64,000 nucleotides of DNA from Helianthus annuus (GCF_002127325.2 NC_035448.2:62793751-62857750); one strand, 5' to 3'; shown: positions 20,281 through 31,105, counted from the first letter of the stretch. The notes: generated by a model from the letters alone, not told the origin. Numbers and translations: made by a program.

Positions 20281-20919
20281 TGTAGGTCCCTCTCGGAGGA
20301 TGACGAACCTAAACCTTGTTATACTAACCCACTAGCGAGTGCGGAATCCAAGCTAGCAAGCAAACCGGGATGAAGCAAGTATAAACACAAACACACAAGA
20401 TTCACCGATTAACACCACTTGTATTAATACGTATGAAAGGTTTCGGTTACAAGCACAATGTTTACAAATCAGTTTTGCAAACTCTCAAGTGTGTGTGTGT
20501 TTTCGGACAGAATGCTCTTAAACTCTCTATCTTTCTATCTGTGTGCATCTGTCTATCTAACACACTGCATGGGTATATATATACCCAGCCCAGCATGTCT
20601 GGTCCGAAGGATCCGATAGATGATCGAAGGATCATCTATGGATGACAAAGTGTTCGAAGGATCTACATATACTTCGAAGGATGGCATATCCTTCGAAGTC
20701 CAACATTATCCTTCATAACATATCTTTCGAGGCCATCGAAGGATCTACATTATCCTTCGATGAGCTATCCTTCGACACAGAACATTTACAAACATTTTCT
20801 AACTGTTGGTCCAAGTCAAACCAGGAGGACGGTTGACTTGGTCAACTTACAGGACTGACAAGGACATCGTTTACATCGTGACCGAATACAGACAAAGTAC
20901 AGACACAAGTGCACCAACA
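20281..20919 (-). repeat. 5' LTR of element A
   Basis: 639 bp, TG...CA, with the palindromic TATA box at 20571-20586, the motif array at about 20603-20776 and the W-box dyad at 20832-20846. It differs from the 3' LTR at four sites, including loss of one CGAAGGAT-type site (CTTCGT to CTTCAT) and TATCGATG to TATGGATG. Confidence 0.97.
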
Positions 20920-20924
20920 ACCAC

Positions 20925-21268
20925 TCTAATATCTTTAAAAACAAGTTAAGTTTAGTTATATCTACACATATCTTTCAACAAGGAGAGGGATACGGTACAA
21001 AGTGAAGACAACATGTGAATGATAGAAAGCCAACAAAGATTGACATGTGTCTAAGTGAGGACCAAGGGGAAAGGAAGTTGCACATGCTTATCAGATGCCA
21101 TGGACCAAGAACATGCAAATTCCCCAACATTTTTAAACGTCTGTAATTTTTTATACATCATTTAAAAGAACATATATATCATAAAATTGAGTGTGATTTT
21201 ATCTTTAAAGACCTGACAACTTCGACGTCTTGGATTGCTTGATTTGTGAACACATTGATTATATATGC
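20925..21268. other. Non-coding flank right of element A
   Basis: Continuation of the target DNA split by element A. The first 90 bp resemble 9448-9545 on the left side (shared CATATCTTTCAACA and TATGGTACAAA-like blocks). No gene recognised. Confidence 0.5.
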
Positions 21269-21478
21269 CTAGAGATACCTCCTTTGTAACCTTCTCAAAG
21301 CGTGCACCAATGCCAATGCTACTTTTTCCATAGATAGGTACCGTGATTCATAATGTTTTAAAGCTCTAATTACATAGAAATTCTTATTTGGGCCACATGG
21401 AGTTTCCTTTGTTACCCTCGCCGGGTGGACCGGTACTAAATCGCTTACGGGTTGGTGGCTTCCTATGTCGGCACACAT
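21269..21478 (-). pseudogene. Ty3/gypsy RNase H fragment
   Basis: A 69-codon minus-strand frame contains FYVIRALKHYESRY followed by MEKVALALVHALRRL. This is the order and spacing seen in the RNase H region of plant Ty3/gypsy polyproteins, where the S-R-A-L...Y...E-K...A-L-V-A pattern is characteristic. It is an isolated scrap with degenerate flanks. The downstream sequence to 21991 (ending GGGGTGTGACA) may be part of the same decayed element. Confidence 0.6.
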
Positions 21479-21991
21479 ATTAATGTCCTAGCTACACATT
21501 AATGATCAACATATTCATTTACGCTTTACATATCGGATTTCGACAGCTAAACTTTCAAATGTCTTTAAGATTCATTTGACACAAACTCACAAATACATGG
21601 ATTTACAAACATTGGTAACGTTTTCAACTTATGTACAAGTAAGAGGACGAGTTGGTCCTACTTACAAAGACTCTCATGGGCTAGACTCAAAACTTTCATA
21701 TATCATGTCGAGAAAATGATTTTACTATATTTCTCAACAACTTTTAAACCGGTAAACAAAAAGATTTGTTTCAAAACAAACTATGAACTCGCTCAACTTT
21801 ATGTTGACTTTTTTTCGCATGTTTTTTTCTCAGGTTGAATTTTCAAAACTATGGAACGGTTGGAATAGGAGAACCCATGGGAATTCGAGTACTTAGCGGC
21901 GTTCTTTTTCTAGAAGTCTTAGCTTATTTGCTTCCGCTGTGCAATGAAGATACCGGTCCAGTCACGCCAGCTCTGATATTTCGGGGTGTGA
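21479..21991. other. Probable decayed gypsy LTR remnant
   Basis: No coding potential. It ends in CGGGGTGTGACA, which looks like a gypsy LTR edge (inverse of TGTCACACCCC), just before the Copia fragment begins. The other edge is not visible, so the call is tentative. Confidence 0.35.
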
Positions 21992-22002
21992 CACGCTCAA
22001 AT

Positions 22003-22277
22003 TCCTGGCAATGCACGAAGAAGTTGCAGGATTACGGTTTTGAATTTCTAATCTCTCCTATACTTGTCGATTTTTAAGCTGCTTTTTGAATTATTATCTC
22101 GTACAACACTCTTTGGCCAGAGACGTTGATCTTAAATATCACCTCACACGTGATTGTTTCACTATGAAACTCGTCAATGTTGTCATGGTCTGCACCGCTT
22201 ACCGACGTGCCAACTCATTTTCCCAAAATTCGATAAAATCATTTCTGATTAAAATTAATTTTGGTAAACGGCATTGA
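22003..22277 (+). pseudogene. RNase H tail of element E
   Basis: WQCTKKLQDYGFEF joins two stretches that lie about 35 residues apart in element A, skipping the CEAEY catalytic region. After an in-frame stop it continues to KYHLTRDCFTMKLVNVV and RRANSF. The same deletion and stop pattern occurs in B and C, so it predates their dispersal. Confidence 0.8.
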
Positions 22278-22805
22278 GGTAAAACATGAGTTAACCAACA
22301 TCGGAAAATCATTTTTGTAAATACCTTTGTGTTTTTTTTAAATTTATCATAGTTTGTTGATTTTAGGGAGAGTAAATCCAAAAACATAGAAAAATTTAAA
22401 AACACAAAAACAATAGAAAAACAAAAATGAGTTTCTTAGCGAGAAAAAGAGAAAATGATAGTACATCAGTGGTCTGTCGAAACCTCTTCAAATTGAACCT
22501 CAAAATGAAAAACGATAAGCAGCTCTATATAAGATATATCGGTAGGCTCACAATCATTTTAAAGTGTGCAGGGTGATATAAATCTTAAATTGACTGAAGA
22601 CCAGGTGGGAACCATTCATTGGCATATGGTCTTAGTACCGAAATTTCGTTTGAGAGATTGCCGAGGTTCTGAGATATTCGCTCTTTATGCTGCTTATCAT
22701 CTGGGTATCATGGTTGTATCTTTTACCGAAAAAAAAACGGGGACGCAAGTCTAGATCTTCCATGATACTATACATACGTGTACATACTGCATTCGACCTC
22801 AATAA

Positions 22806-23014
22806 GTGATCAACAATCACATGTCCAACAAAATAAGTGATAATATATCACATTTATCCGGGAGTTAAGTTCATCTCTCTGCTGTACGAAAGTACTGACC
22901 TGTTCACGGACTTGCTCCTATGCCCTCATGCATAATGAAAATCAAGTTCCTCATCAATAAGTGATTCTATCACATAGGGCTTGTTTTCAAACCGAAAATA
23001 AGTGAGTTTCTCAC
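22806..23014 (+). other. Four conserved stem-loops (element E)
   Basis: Here on the RNA-sense strand: AATAA followed by hairpins at 22806-22820 (GTGAT...ATCAC), 22837-22851, 22961-22973 and 23002-23014 (GTGAG...CTCAC). Order, stems and spacing mirror those in A, B and C. Confidence 0.75.
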
Positions 23015-24019
23015 ATTTTCATATACGTTAAAACAGATGATAATCAGTATACTCACCGGTAAGATGAATTCTCGTGCATACCTTGATACGGGAATGTGTC
23101 GTGTGTGGATGAACACCGGTCTGTAAGTATAAAGCATACCTTAAAGTATCCCCTCGCCATGATTACATCTGATAAGTTGAGCTTAAATGGACAACAATAC
23201 CGATAATCGCTATAGGATGCTTATCTAAATGTTAACTAATTGAACAAAAAGAGCGTTTTGGCATGACCGCACACTGATATGATTCTCTTACCCTCGAAAC
23301 TCGCAAAAAGAATGTCTGTAAATATTTATTTACTGCTTTCAGTTTCTGCGTCTTTGTATATATTTATTTATTGTTTTCCGGCTTTACGTTTGAAAAATGA
23401 AAAATTCCAAAAAGATTTTAGGTGTGTTTTAATATAAACTTTATAAAAGCCAAAAAGATTTTGCTTCTTGTTTATTTTTGATTGACCGATGTTGGAACTC
23501 GAGTCTATCCTACCCAAAATCCTGATCGAAAGTTAAAGGATTAAAATTTATCATTTTCTAAACTTTCAAACTGTTGTCGGTCGGTAGTTGATTGTGAAAT
23601 GGTCACATGTGTCGTTTGTTTATGGAAACTATATTCCAAGCGGTTGTTCTCATTATGCGTTTAGATTTCTTGCATGTGCAGATGCTAAAGGCGAGGAGAA
23701 CATGTTCGATGACAAGCTTCAGAATGAAGACACGACGTGAAGGCACTCAAAAGATAGTGATGATAGAGTTGTCGCTGACCCTTCATCAACACCACAAGAA
23801 TCTAAAGAATTAAAGATCAAAAGATTCACGAGCATAACTCAATGGAGAGTTCATTTTAAGGGGGAGTTTGTTAACACACTTCCTAAATGAAAAGAGAGTT
23901 TGTTGATACACTTTCTTCTTTCGACGCGTGAAGACTTTGAAGATCCTCCGACATGAAAGACACAGAAGACGAACCATCACAGAAGACGAACCATCACGAG
24001 TAGCGTCCAAGGGGGAGTT

Positions 24020-24687
24020 TGTTGATACACTTTGTGTGGACGCGACTCGGCTCGGTTCGACTCGGCTCGGTTCGACTTGATTTCGACTCGGTTAGGTCCG
24101 GCTCAAGCCCGACGTCACGACATTCCTCCGTCGTGCGCCCCAGAGTTCGCCACGCGAAGCACGGAGCGCCGCGAACCAAGACCAGGTGACATATCACCAT
24201 GACATCATCACTGTGATGTCATGATGATGTCATGTAGTGGAAAATTCATGAAAATATTCATTTGCATATGGATGTCGACGAAACTGAATATGTTTCGTCG
24301 ACTAGGGTGTTTCGCCGAGGTCTAGCCCTGTTTCGTCGCCTGTTGGGCTTCTTCAGGCCCAATGTTTGGCCCAAGTTTGCTTCGCCGAGTTATGTTTGTG
24401 TTTCGTCATAGTTTGTGTCTGTTTAGTATAAATAGCTCTTACAGTTTCTGTGTGAAACTTGGACAAGAGACGAGAGCTGTGACTTTGAGAGAGAGTCTGT
24501 AAACATTGTTTGTATATGTTTATATCGTTCTCATCCCTAATCAATAGATATTGAATCGTTTGGTTACGCGTGTTCTTATTAACTGTGTTTGGTTTGCACC
24601 GTCACGGGGATTCCGCACCTGTTACCGTGTTTGTGATAAACTAGGATAGGTTTTCGTTATCGATCCACCGGAAAAACGAGACCTACA
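24020..24687 (+). repeat. 3' LTR of element E
   Basis: 668 bp, TGTTGATAC...GACCTACA, directly after the polypurine tract AAGGGGGAGTT (24009-24019). U3 has GGCTCGGTTCGACT repeats, the TGATGTCATGATGATG dyad and CGACGAAAC/GTTTCGTCG motifs. The TATA box GTATAAATA is at 24426-24434. A TCCGCAC block in U5 is shared with A, B and C. Confidence 0.9.
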
Positions 24688-24699
24688 ATCCTACCTAGT

Positions 24700-24870
24700 T
24701 CATGTTGCGCGCAACAGAACGCATCATGCGATAGGTCGCATTATGCAATTTCACCGCATCAAGCTCGCATCAGGTAATCTCAGCGCATCACTATACCTGA
24801 TGCGTTTTCAGCATCGCACCAAAGCGCATCACGCATTATGCGCGCATCATGCGTGCATTTTAAAACCAAG
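24700..24870. repeat. GCATCA-rich motif cluster
   Basis: At least eight copies of CGCATCA or inverse TGATGCG, plus GCATTATGCG palindromes, lie in about 170 bp right after element E. No coding frame; nature unknown. Confidence 0.5.
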
Positions 24871-25165
24871 ATTAGTAGATTTAAGAAAGTGATCATATTT
24901 AAAAAAGTAAAATTAAAACTAGATAAACATAACTTCCTAGTTTCGGTTAGCATTGGTTGGTTGTTGGACCGGTTTTGAAGGGTTTTTATTTTTATTTTTT
25001 CAAGCAAAACATATACATGTTATAGATTACGGGTAAGCATATTTAGGGAAAAAAAAAACAATTCTGAAACTAGATGAATGCAACTTTAGATCAACCCAAG
25101 TACCCGACCCAATTGATAAAGTTTGCAAGCTATAATCTATACGAGATTAGAGAAGGAACCTCTAC
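24871..25165. other. Non-coding interval
   Basis: AT-rich; no gene, TIR or LTR edge recognised. It may hold the downstream intron of the nuclease-like gene to its right. Confidence 0.4.
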
Positions 25166-25405
25166 ATCTTCAACATGAACACCATTTGGGTGGAGTCTAA
25201 TAAAGGTGTCATATACAAGCTTGGTAGCTTTAAGTTCATCCTTGGGTTTTGATTCCTCCCATGCCTTCAACAACAGCTCCTTGTACCTTCAATTCAATTA
25301 TTTTCTTAGCAGAGTAAGGTTGTAATTAATAAACACACACACATATATACATAGTTTTGGTTAAAGGTAGTTTTTTTCTCAAGCTACACCAACGGTTCTG
25401 TTTAA

Positions 25406-25842
25406 GGGTATGTTTGGCAAAAGTAGCTGGTGGCTGGAAGCTGGTAGCCGGTGGCTAAAAGCTGGTAGCTGGTAGCTTAAGCTGATAGCTAGTAGCTGTA
25501 GCTTTTTAGATATATTTGGTGTTTGGCAGAGTAGCTGAAGCTTTTAATAAAATATATAAAATGACCAAAATAGACATAACTAAAAAATTAAAAAGTTAGT
25601 GCACTAAAAAGTTTATTATTTTTGGAAGTTAAAATAGTCATTTTTTTCCTAAAAGCTTCTAGCTCCTTCTAAACGCTACTAGTAGGAGCGTTCAACTAAA
25701 AACTTCAAGCTCCTAACCTAAAAGCTTCAAACTACTCCAACCAAACAAGATTTTTTTTCAGTATGAGTTTTTTTTTTTTTTTTTTAAAGCGTAAAGTTAT
25801 AAACTCCTAAAAGCCCTAAAAAAGCTCCATGCCAAACATACC
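25406..25842. mobile_element. MITE with GGTATGTTTGGCA inverted ends
   Basis: About 440 bp with ends GGGTATGTTTGGCA and TGCCAAACATACC. The inside is rich in AGCTGGTAGCT-type repeats on the left and AAAGCTTCTAGCTCC-type on the right, forming a loose fold-back. It is non-coding. The ends lie next to TTAA, so the target duplication is ambiguous between a 3-bp (Harbinger-like) and other lengths. It lies in the intron-like gap of the nuclease-like gene. Confidence 0.7.
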
Positions 25843-26205
25843 TTAAAAAACTTAAAACTAAAATCCTAAATGTCCTAATAATTTCTGCAATAACCAAACA
25901 ACACTAAATTAAAAGTATAACTCAATAATCTACTTCTATTATAATAATATGATCAAATATTGGAAAAAAGTAGCAGAATTTTTAAACAAAATAAAATATA
26001 TGATACATCAAAGGAAACTGTTTAGTAAAATATATATGTAGAACCAACCAGGAGAATGTGTTTAAAAATGAAGATGTGCATATGGAAGCTATTTAATAGA
26101 AAGGATGCTAGAAAAATAAGAAAACCATCCCATCCATGATCCATGTGTGTGTTGATATTATAAGTAACATCGTCTACAACATGATTAAAGGGTTAAGAAA
26201 TTTAC
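25843..26205. other. Intron-like interval of the nuclease-like gene
   Basis: AT-rich sequence between the MITE and exon 2 of the nuclease-like gene, with a GT donor side at 26205. No other feature seen. Confidence 0.4.
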
Positions 26206-26671
26206 CAGCGGATTTGAGTAGATGGCGATGAATATACAAGCCAGGACAGGTATGCAGGAACCTGTAAGAATTAGGGTTAGGGTTGAGAATCATCCAGGCA
26301 AATCGTAAGTGATGGAAATTGGGGGTGACAGTATTGTGGATTCCCTTTCAACTATAAGGATGTCGCGTTCAAGGGCGTCGATACCAGAGATGGAATCGGA
26401 ATCGCTTGAATCGGAATCGGAGTCAGAATTCACCATGTCCACCCACTACTAGAAAATCTGAAATAGTTTTCCTAGAAAATGCGTCATAAAACTGGTTTTT
26501 CTACGCATTTATGACAAACACCTGATGTAGGAAAACAGCTCGTAGGAAACCCGTTTTCAACGAATTTCCTACGCAATTTCCTACACATTTTCTACGAAAC
26601 TACTACGTCGCAAATTGCTACGAATATCCTGCAATATATTTAATTATTATCTTTTAGGATTTATTTTTTTG

Positions 26672-27085
26672 TGACCCATTTCCTACAAATAAATTAGAAG
26701 TGTTGTTACAAATTTCCTAGAAAACTGGGTATTTTTTGTGACCAACTTCCTACAAATAAATTAGAAGTGTTGTTACAAATTTCCGAGGAAACTGAGTATT
26801 TTTTGTGACCCACTTCCTACAAATAAACTAGAAGTGTTGTTACAAATTTCCGAGGAAACTGAGTATTTTCTGTGACCCATTTTCTATAAAGAAATTAGAA
26901 GTGTTGTTACAAATTTTCGAGAAAACTGAGTATCTTTTGTGACCCATTTTCAACAAATAAATAAGAAGTATTGTTACAAATTTCCTACGAAAACTGAGTA
27001 TTTTTTGTGACCGATTTTCAACAAATAAGTATTGTTACAAATTTCCTACGAAAACTGAGTATGTTTTGTGACAAATTTCTGACAA
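26672..27085. repeat. Left subterminal repeats of the CACTA element
   Basis: About seven tandem units of roughly 60 bp, each with TTTTGTGACC, a TTCCTACAAATAAA block and GTGTTGTTACAAATTTCC. Subterminal arrays bind transposase in this superfamily; binding here is inferred. Confidence 0.8.
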
Positions 27086-27350
27086 AATAAAGAAAAAAGC
27101 TATTATGTTGTGACACATTTCCAGCCACCTAATTTATTAAATAAAAAAACCTGCAAAAAAATAAATAATATTTCTGCTTTTTTCTGGCAAAAAATTCCAG
27201 AAATAATCTGCAATACCAAAAACTTGTTTTGCAAAATTCACCGAAGTTACAATGACATAAATTCAAAAATCATGCGTTACAACGCAAGTTCCAATATGTT
27301 TAAACCATAAGTTAATACAATTCAACATAATTCCAAAAAGATACCAAAAA

Positions 27351-27798
27351 CTAGAAATAATTAGAGGGAGGACGCCAATTCTTCATAAACTCTTGAAGTT
27401 GTTTTTGAAGTCCTTCCCTTGCATTCCTTTCTTCGTCAAGACGAGTTGCAAGTAGATCCCTTTCTTCTTCAAGACGAGATACAATTAGATTCCTTTCTTC
27501 TTCAACCCGAGCTTCAAGATCTACCATTCGGGTTCGCATAACTTGGGCCTAAAAAGTTGTTAAAATATATATAATTATAATTAGTAAATACATTATATAA
27601 AGAAATGTTTTGAGGCAAAAGAAAAAAATACCAAATGGTAACAAAAGTACCTCTTCTTGAGACCGTTGGTACTCTGCTTACGATGGTGCAGACCCGACAC
27701 CGCAGGGTGCGACCTTCTCCAATCACACGTGCCCACACCGCAGGGTCATCTGGATACTCACTAAAGTTCGGCCCATAAACATCTTCCATCGCCCTCAA
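27351..27798 (-). pseudogene. Plant En/Spm-type transposase remnant
   Basis: The minus-strand frame at 27798-27651 has VYGPNFSEYPDDPAVWARVIGEG. A probable intron (donor GTACTT at 27650, acceptor TTTTTAG at 27549) is followed by a 27548-27351 exon with a coiled coil (VEEERNLIVSRLEEERDLL) ending near RPPSNYF. The EYPDDP..WARV..G block followed by a C-terminal coiled coil is typical of the plant Ptta/En/Spm transposase family. A frameshift before the intron and the absence of all upstream domains mark it as a remnant. Confidence 0.65.
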
Positions 27799-27937
27799 AT
27801 AACCCCCCTACAATTTATCAAAACAATGTGATTGTAACTGCAATAGATACGCTAAGGTTGGGTAAAAATGTCATAAAGGTCTTAATAAGGGGATATATGG
27901 AAACATTCGTAGTTAATATATTATGATATATGTGTAG

Positions 27938-28480
27938 GAGGAAAGGGGATAGGAAAAATTACCGGAAAACCATTGCACTACAAAGGAATTGTATTCCATA
28001 TTATCCATAAAGGCTTCTTGGCTGAAGTATGTTCTTATGCTTATCTCAATCAAATACCTATTCAACTTGTAAATCTTAGGTCTGTGTATTAACTATTTTT
28101 CGTTGTTGCAGGGAGGTGACCTCCTTAGGAAAATAGATGGTATGTATTATTTTTTTAATTTAAATCTTGTTTTTCGTCAGATTAGATTTGAGATCTTTTG
28201 ATGGTTTCATTTTCAGGCACAGGTGGGGAAAGCATCTATGGAAAGTATTTCAAAGGTACAACAATTCTAAGAATAATTCAAGGTGTTTTTTTTAGTTTTT
28301 ATTAGTACCTATCAATCACTCATGTTATTAGTATTAATACTTTCTAACCCATGTTTGTGTAGATGAGAATTTTCAACTACGTCATTCTGAGCCCGGCATG
28401 CTATCTATGGGAAATAAAGGCGCAAATACAAATGGATCTCGGTTCTTTTTAACCTTCAGGCCTCTACAAATGCTTGATCG
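27938..28480 (+). pseudogene. Captured multi-exon cyclophilin fragment
   Basis: Four plus-strand exons with consensus splice sites lie at 27938-28026, 28112-28139, 28217-28255 and 28363-28480. They read in phase through GIGKITGKPLHYKG, GGDLLRKIDG, TGGESIYGKYF and [20 protein letters not shown]. These are central blocks of the peptidyl-prolyl isomerase domain, closest in style to multidomain plant cyclophilins of the CYP63/CYP95 type. No stop interrupts the exons. Start and end of the domain are missing, and the conserved Arg in the FHRII block is changed (FHIIH), so activity is unlikely. Retained introns show DNA-level capture rather than retroposition. Confidence 0.85.
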
Positions 28481-29063
28481 GTACTTCAATTTTCCGTTTT
28501 TATTCATTATTCAGAAACTTACAACAAATATCTTTTGCTTACAATGATTGTACTTTGCATATTTATGAGTGCGTTACAAAATTTGCTTGATGGATCTACT
28601 GATAATGCAAAATTTGAAGATATCCAATTGCTATTTACATAAAAAAAATCGCTATTTGTCGCCATGACTCATATAACGACACTACGTCGCATATAGCGGT
28701 CGCTATAGCCGCTATTAACAACTATGCGTGTCGCAGTTTATATATTTCATATAGTAACAAACTATTTGATAAGTGGTTCTCCAAAAACCACCTTGACCAA
28801 GGTATGTATCTACACGTTTTTTATTTATTATATGATCTTGAAAATTAATACATTGCTAAGAGGAAGCATAAGAGCAACCTTACATACCAAAATAACTTTT
28901 ACTTGTACCAGAGGGTAGCAAATTAAAATTTTCAAACCGTTTACTTGTGAAAAGGTCAACCTGTTATATGTTTCATCTTGACTTTTGACCAGTCAAACGG
29001 GTAAAAATCTAATTATAAAAGTGGTTGGGGCGAACGGGTCAAAAGTGTCCAAAGTTTATCTTT
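28481..29063. other. Interior of the CACTA element without recognisable genes
   Basis: Contains GCTATAGCCGCTATT-type short dyads near 28640-28730 and otherwise AT-rich sequence. No further cyclophilin exon is recognised. Confidence 0.4.
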
Positions 29064-29094
29064 ACACATACACACATACACACATACACACATA

Positions 29095-29135
<41 letters not shown>

Positions 29136-29675
29136 ACATACACACATACACACATACACACATACACACATACACACATACACACATACACACATACACA
29201 CATACACACATACACACATACACACATACACACATACACACATACACACATACACACATACACACATACACACATACACACATACACACATACATACATA
29301 CATACATACATACATACATACATACATACATACATACATACATACATACATACATACATACATACATACATACATACATACATACATACATACATACATA
29401 CATACATACATACATACATACATACATACATACATACATACATACATACATACATACATACATACATACATACATACATACATACATACATACATACATA
29501 CATACATACATACATACATACATACATACATACATACATACATACATACATACATACATACATACATACATACATACATACATACATACATACATACATA
29601 CATACATACATACATACATACATACATACATACATACATACATACATACATACATACATACATACATACATACAT

Positions 29676-29710
<35 letters not shown>

Positions 29711-29713
29711 TAC
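29064..29713. repeat. Compound CACATA/CATA microsatellite
   Basis: About 225 bp of mostly CACATA repeats (with a pure CA stretch near 29105-29130), then about 400 bp of uninterrupted CATA units (roughly 29290-29692, about 100 copies), then CA repeats. Long open frames across it are artefacts of periodicity. Confidence 0.98.
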
Positions 29714-29769
29714 ATACCCATATAGATACAAACGTGCATATACGTACACATACATACCCACTTACACAA

Positions 29770-29772
<3 letters not shown>

Positions 29773-29830
<58 letters not shown>
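29773..29830. repeat. TA dinucleotide microsatellite
   Basis: About 28 uninterrupted TA units, separated from the CATA tract by about 60 bp of mixed CA/TA-rich sequence. Confidence 0.98.
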
Positions 29831-29831
<1 letters not shown>

Positions 29832-29899
29832 TCGCATTATACTCATATGCATACGTCCACATAGTTACGTACATTTAATATTTAAAATAAGAATAATTA

Positions 29900-31020
29900 T
29901 ATAGGTTGTTTCTTACACATTTGTGACAAATCCTTAAATATCATAAGAAATGTGTCACAGCTTGCAATGGATTTAAGCATTTTTTCATAAATCAGTAAGC
30001 AATTGTATTGATACAGGATTGTTTCCTACACCTTTGTGACCATTTGCAATGGATTTAAGCATTTTGTCATAAATGCGTAGGAAATTGTATTGATACATGG
30101 ATTGTTTCCTACGTCTTTGTGACAATTTGCAATGGATTTAAGCATTTTGTCATAAATGAGTAGGAAATTGTATTGATACAAGGATATTTGTCAGAAATGT
30201 GTCACAAGTTGTGATGCAATCCCGACGGATGGTTTATGAATCTATATTTTGTCATAAATCCGTAGGAAATTGTATTGATACATTGATTGTTTCCTACGCC
30301 TTTTTGACAATTTGCAATAGATTTAAGCATTTTGTCATAAATGCGTAGAAAATTTTATTCATACAAGGATATTTGTCAGAAATGTGTCACAAGTTGTGAC
30401 GCAATCCCGACGGATGGTTTATTTTAATTAATAAATAAATATTTTTTAAGAATTGTGTAGAAAAAATGCTATTATCTTCCCTTATTTATTTTGCATATGT
30501 TAATATTTATTCGGTAAACAATTATAATTATCCTTTTGTAGATTATTTGTGACAGATTTGTGACGCAACTGTCAATTAAATAGGGTTTTCTTATTTTTTG
30601 TAGGAAACTTGTCACAAGTTGTGACGGAATTCCGACGGATGGTTGAAGTTAATTAAAAAATAAATATTTCGTCATAAATGTGTAGGAAACAATATAATTT
30701 CTGATAGATTTGTGACGCAACTGTCAATTAATTAGGGTTTTCTTATTTTTTGTCACAAATTTGTAGGAAACGATATTATTTTCCCTTATTTATTTGGCTT
30801 ATATAAATATTTATTTGGTAAAGAATAATAATTAACCTTTTGTAGGTTATTTCTGACAGATTTGTGACGCAACTGTCAATTAATTAGGGTTTTCTTGTTT
30901 TTCGTCATGGATGCATCGAAAATTTGTAACAAAATCATGAAATTTTTTTTTTGTAGGAAATTCGTCATAAAGGTGTTGTAATCTGTGACGAAAAAAATTG
31001 TGTAGGAAATTTCTGTAGCA
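29900..31020. repeat. Right subterminal repeats of the CACTA element
   Basis: Units of about 85-90 bp (TTTCCTACGCCTTTGTGAC, TTGCAATGGATTTAAGC, TTTTGTCATAAATG) at 29.95-30.4 kb. A second type (ATTTGTGACGCAACTGTC, TAGGGTTTTCTTATTTTT) recurs three times between 30.54 and 30.9 kb. The GTAGGAAA and TTGTGAC motifs are the inverse of those at the left end. Confidence 0.8.
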
Positions 31021-31105
31021 AATTGTCCCCTTTTCTACTAGTGACCAGCGTCGTCGCCTGTGTTGATATTGAGTTAGTTAGGGTTTCTATTGCTTCTTAC
31101 AGAAG

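Larger units (their letters stand above)
9817..20919 (-). mobile_element. Complete Copia LTR retrotransposon A
   Basis: 11,103 bp, minus strand. It has two 639-bp LTRs (9817-10455 and 20281-20919) that differ at four positions by my comparison, and a 5-bp target duplication ACCAC (9812-9816 and 20920-20924). The primer-binding site is at 20267-20278 and the polypurine tract at 10456-10466. Gene order is gag, protease, integrase, RT and RNase H, which is the Ty1/copia order. With a commonly assumed plant rate of about 1.3e-8 substitutions per site per year, the LTR divergence (~0.6%) implies insertion a few hundred thousand years ago. Gag is split by a one-base shift and integrase lacks a catalytic Asp, so current autonomy is doubtful. 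Confidence 0.97.
21992..24687 (+). mobile_element. Element E: 3' end of a B-type Copia element
   Basis: Plus-strand fragment containing the RNase H tail (22003-22277), the 1.7-kb 3' untranslated region with four stem-loops, three PPT modules (23858-23868, 23890-23900, 24009-24019) and the 3' LTR (24020-24687). Everything 5' of RNase H is missing. Its LTR is close to the left LTR of B (48210-48943), so it belongs to that subfamily. No 5' LTR or target duplication is visible. Confidence 0.85.
25166..26436 (-). pseudogene. CAN-type calcium-dependent nuclease-like exons (N-terminal part)
   Basis: Three minus-strand pieces. (i) ATG at 26436 opens a Ser/Asp-rich start with SGIDALERDI. (ii) An exon at 26261-26206 has acceptor TTCTTACAG and donor GTAAAT and encodes VPAYLSWLVYSS. 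(iii) An exon at 25286-25166 continues in phase with WYKELLLKAWEESKP and LVYDTFIRLH. The order VP..L...V.SS...Q..WYK.L..AW...KP......LV..T matches the N-terminal region of plant staphylococcal-like nucleases (CAN1/CAN2). The nuclease domain itself is not in view, and I cannot place a clean donor for exon 1. A CACTA element lies 7 bp upstream of the ATG. Probably a truncated or silenced gene. Confidence 0.5.
26444..31043. mobile_element. CACTA (En/Spm) DNA transposon with captured gene fragment
   Basis: 4,600 bp. The terminal inverted repeat reads CACTACTAGAAAA at the left and CACTAGTAGAAAA (inverse strand) at the right. The 3-bp target duplication is ACC (26441-26443 and 31044-31046), as expected for CACTA elements. 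Long subterminal repeat arrays at both ends carry TTTCCTAC and TTGTGAC motifs, the usual transposase-binding regions in this family. The inside holds a broken transposase-like reading frame, four cyclophilin exons and a large microsatellite. With no complete transposase it would depend on an autonomous partner. Confidence 0.92.

Noticed and set aside
20565..20590. tRNA or other small RNA gene near the TATA palindrome
   Set aside because: The dyad is only 16 bp and sits at the promoter position of both LTRs; no cloverleaf or polymerase III boxes.
26265..26285. Interstitial telomere (TTAGGG-like) repeat
   Set aside because: Only two TTAGGG-like units in intron-like DNA; plant telomeres are TTTAGGG arrays. 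Coincidental.
28985..29874. Several 240-280-codon open frames of HTYI or VCMY repeats on both strands
   Set aside because: They are the CATA/CACATA microsatellite read in different frames; tetranucleotide and hexanucleotide repeats lacking stop codons stay open in all frames.
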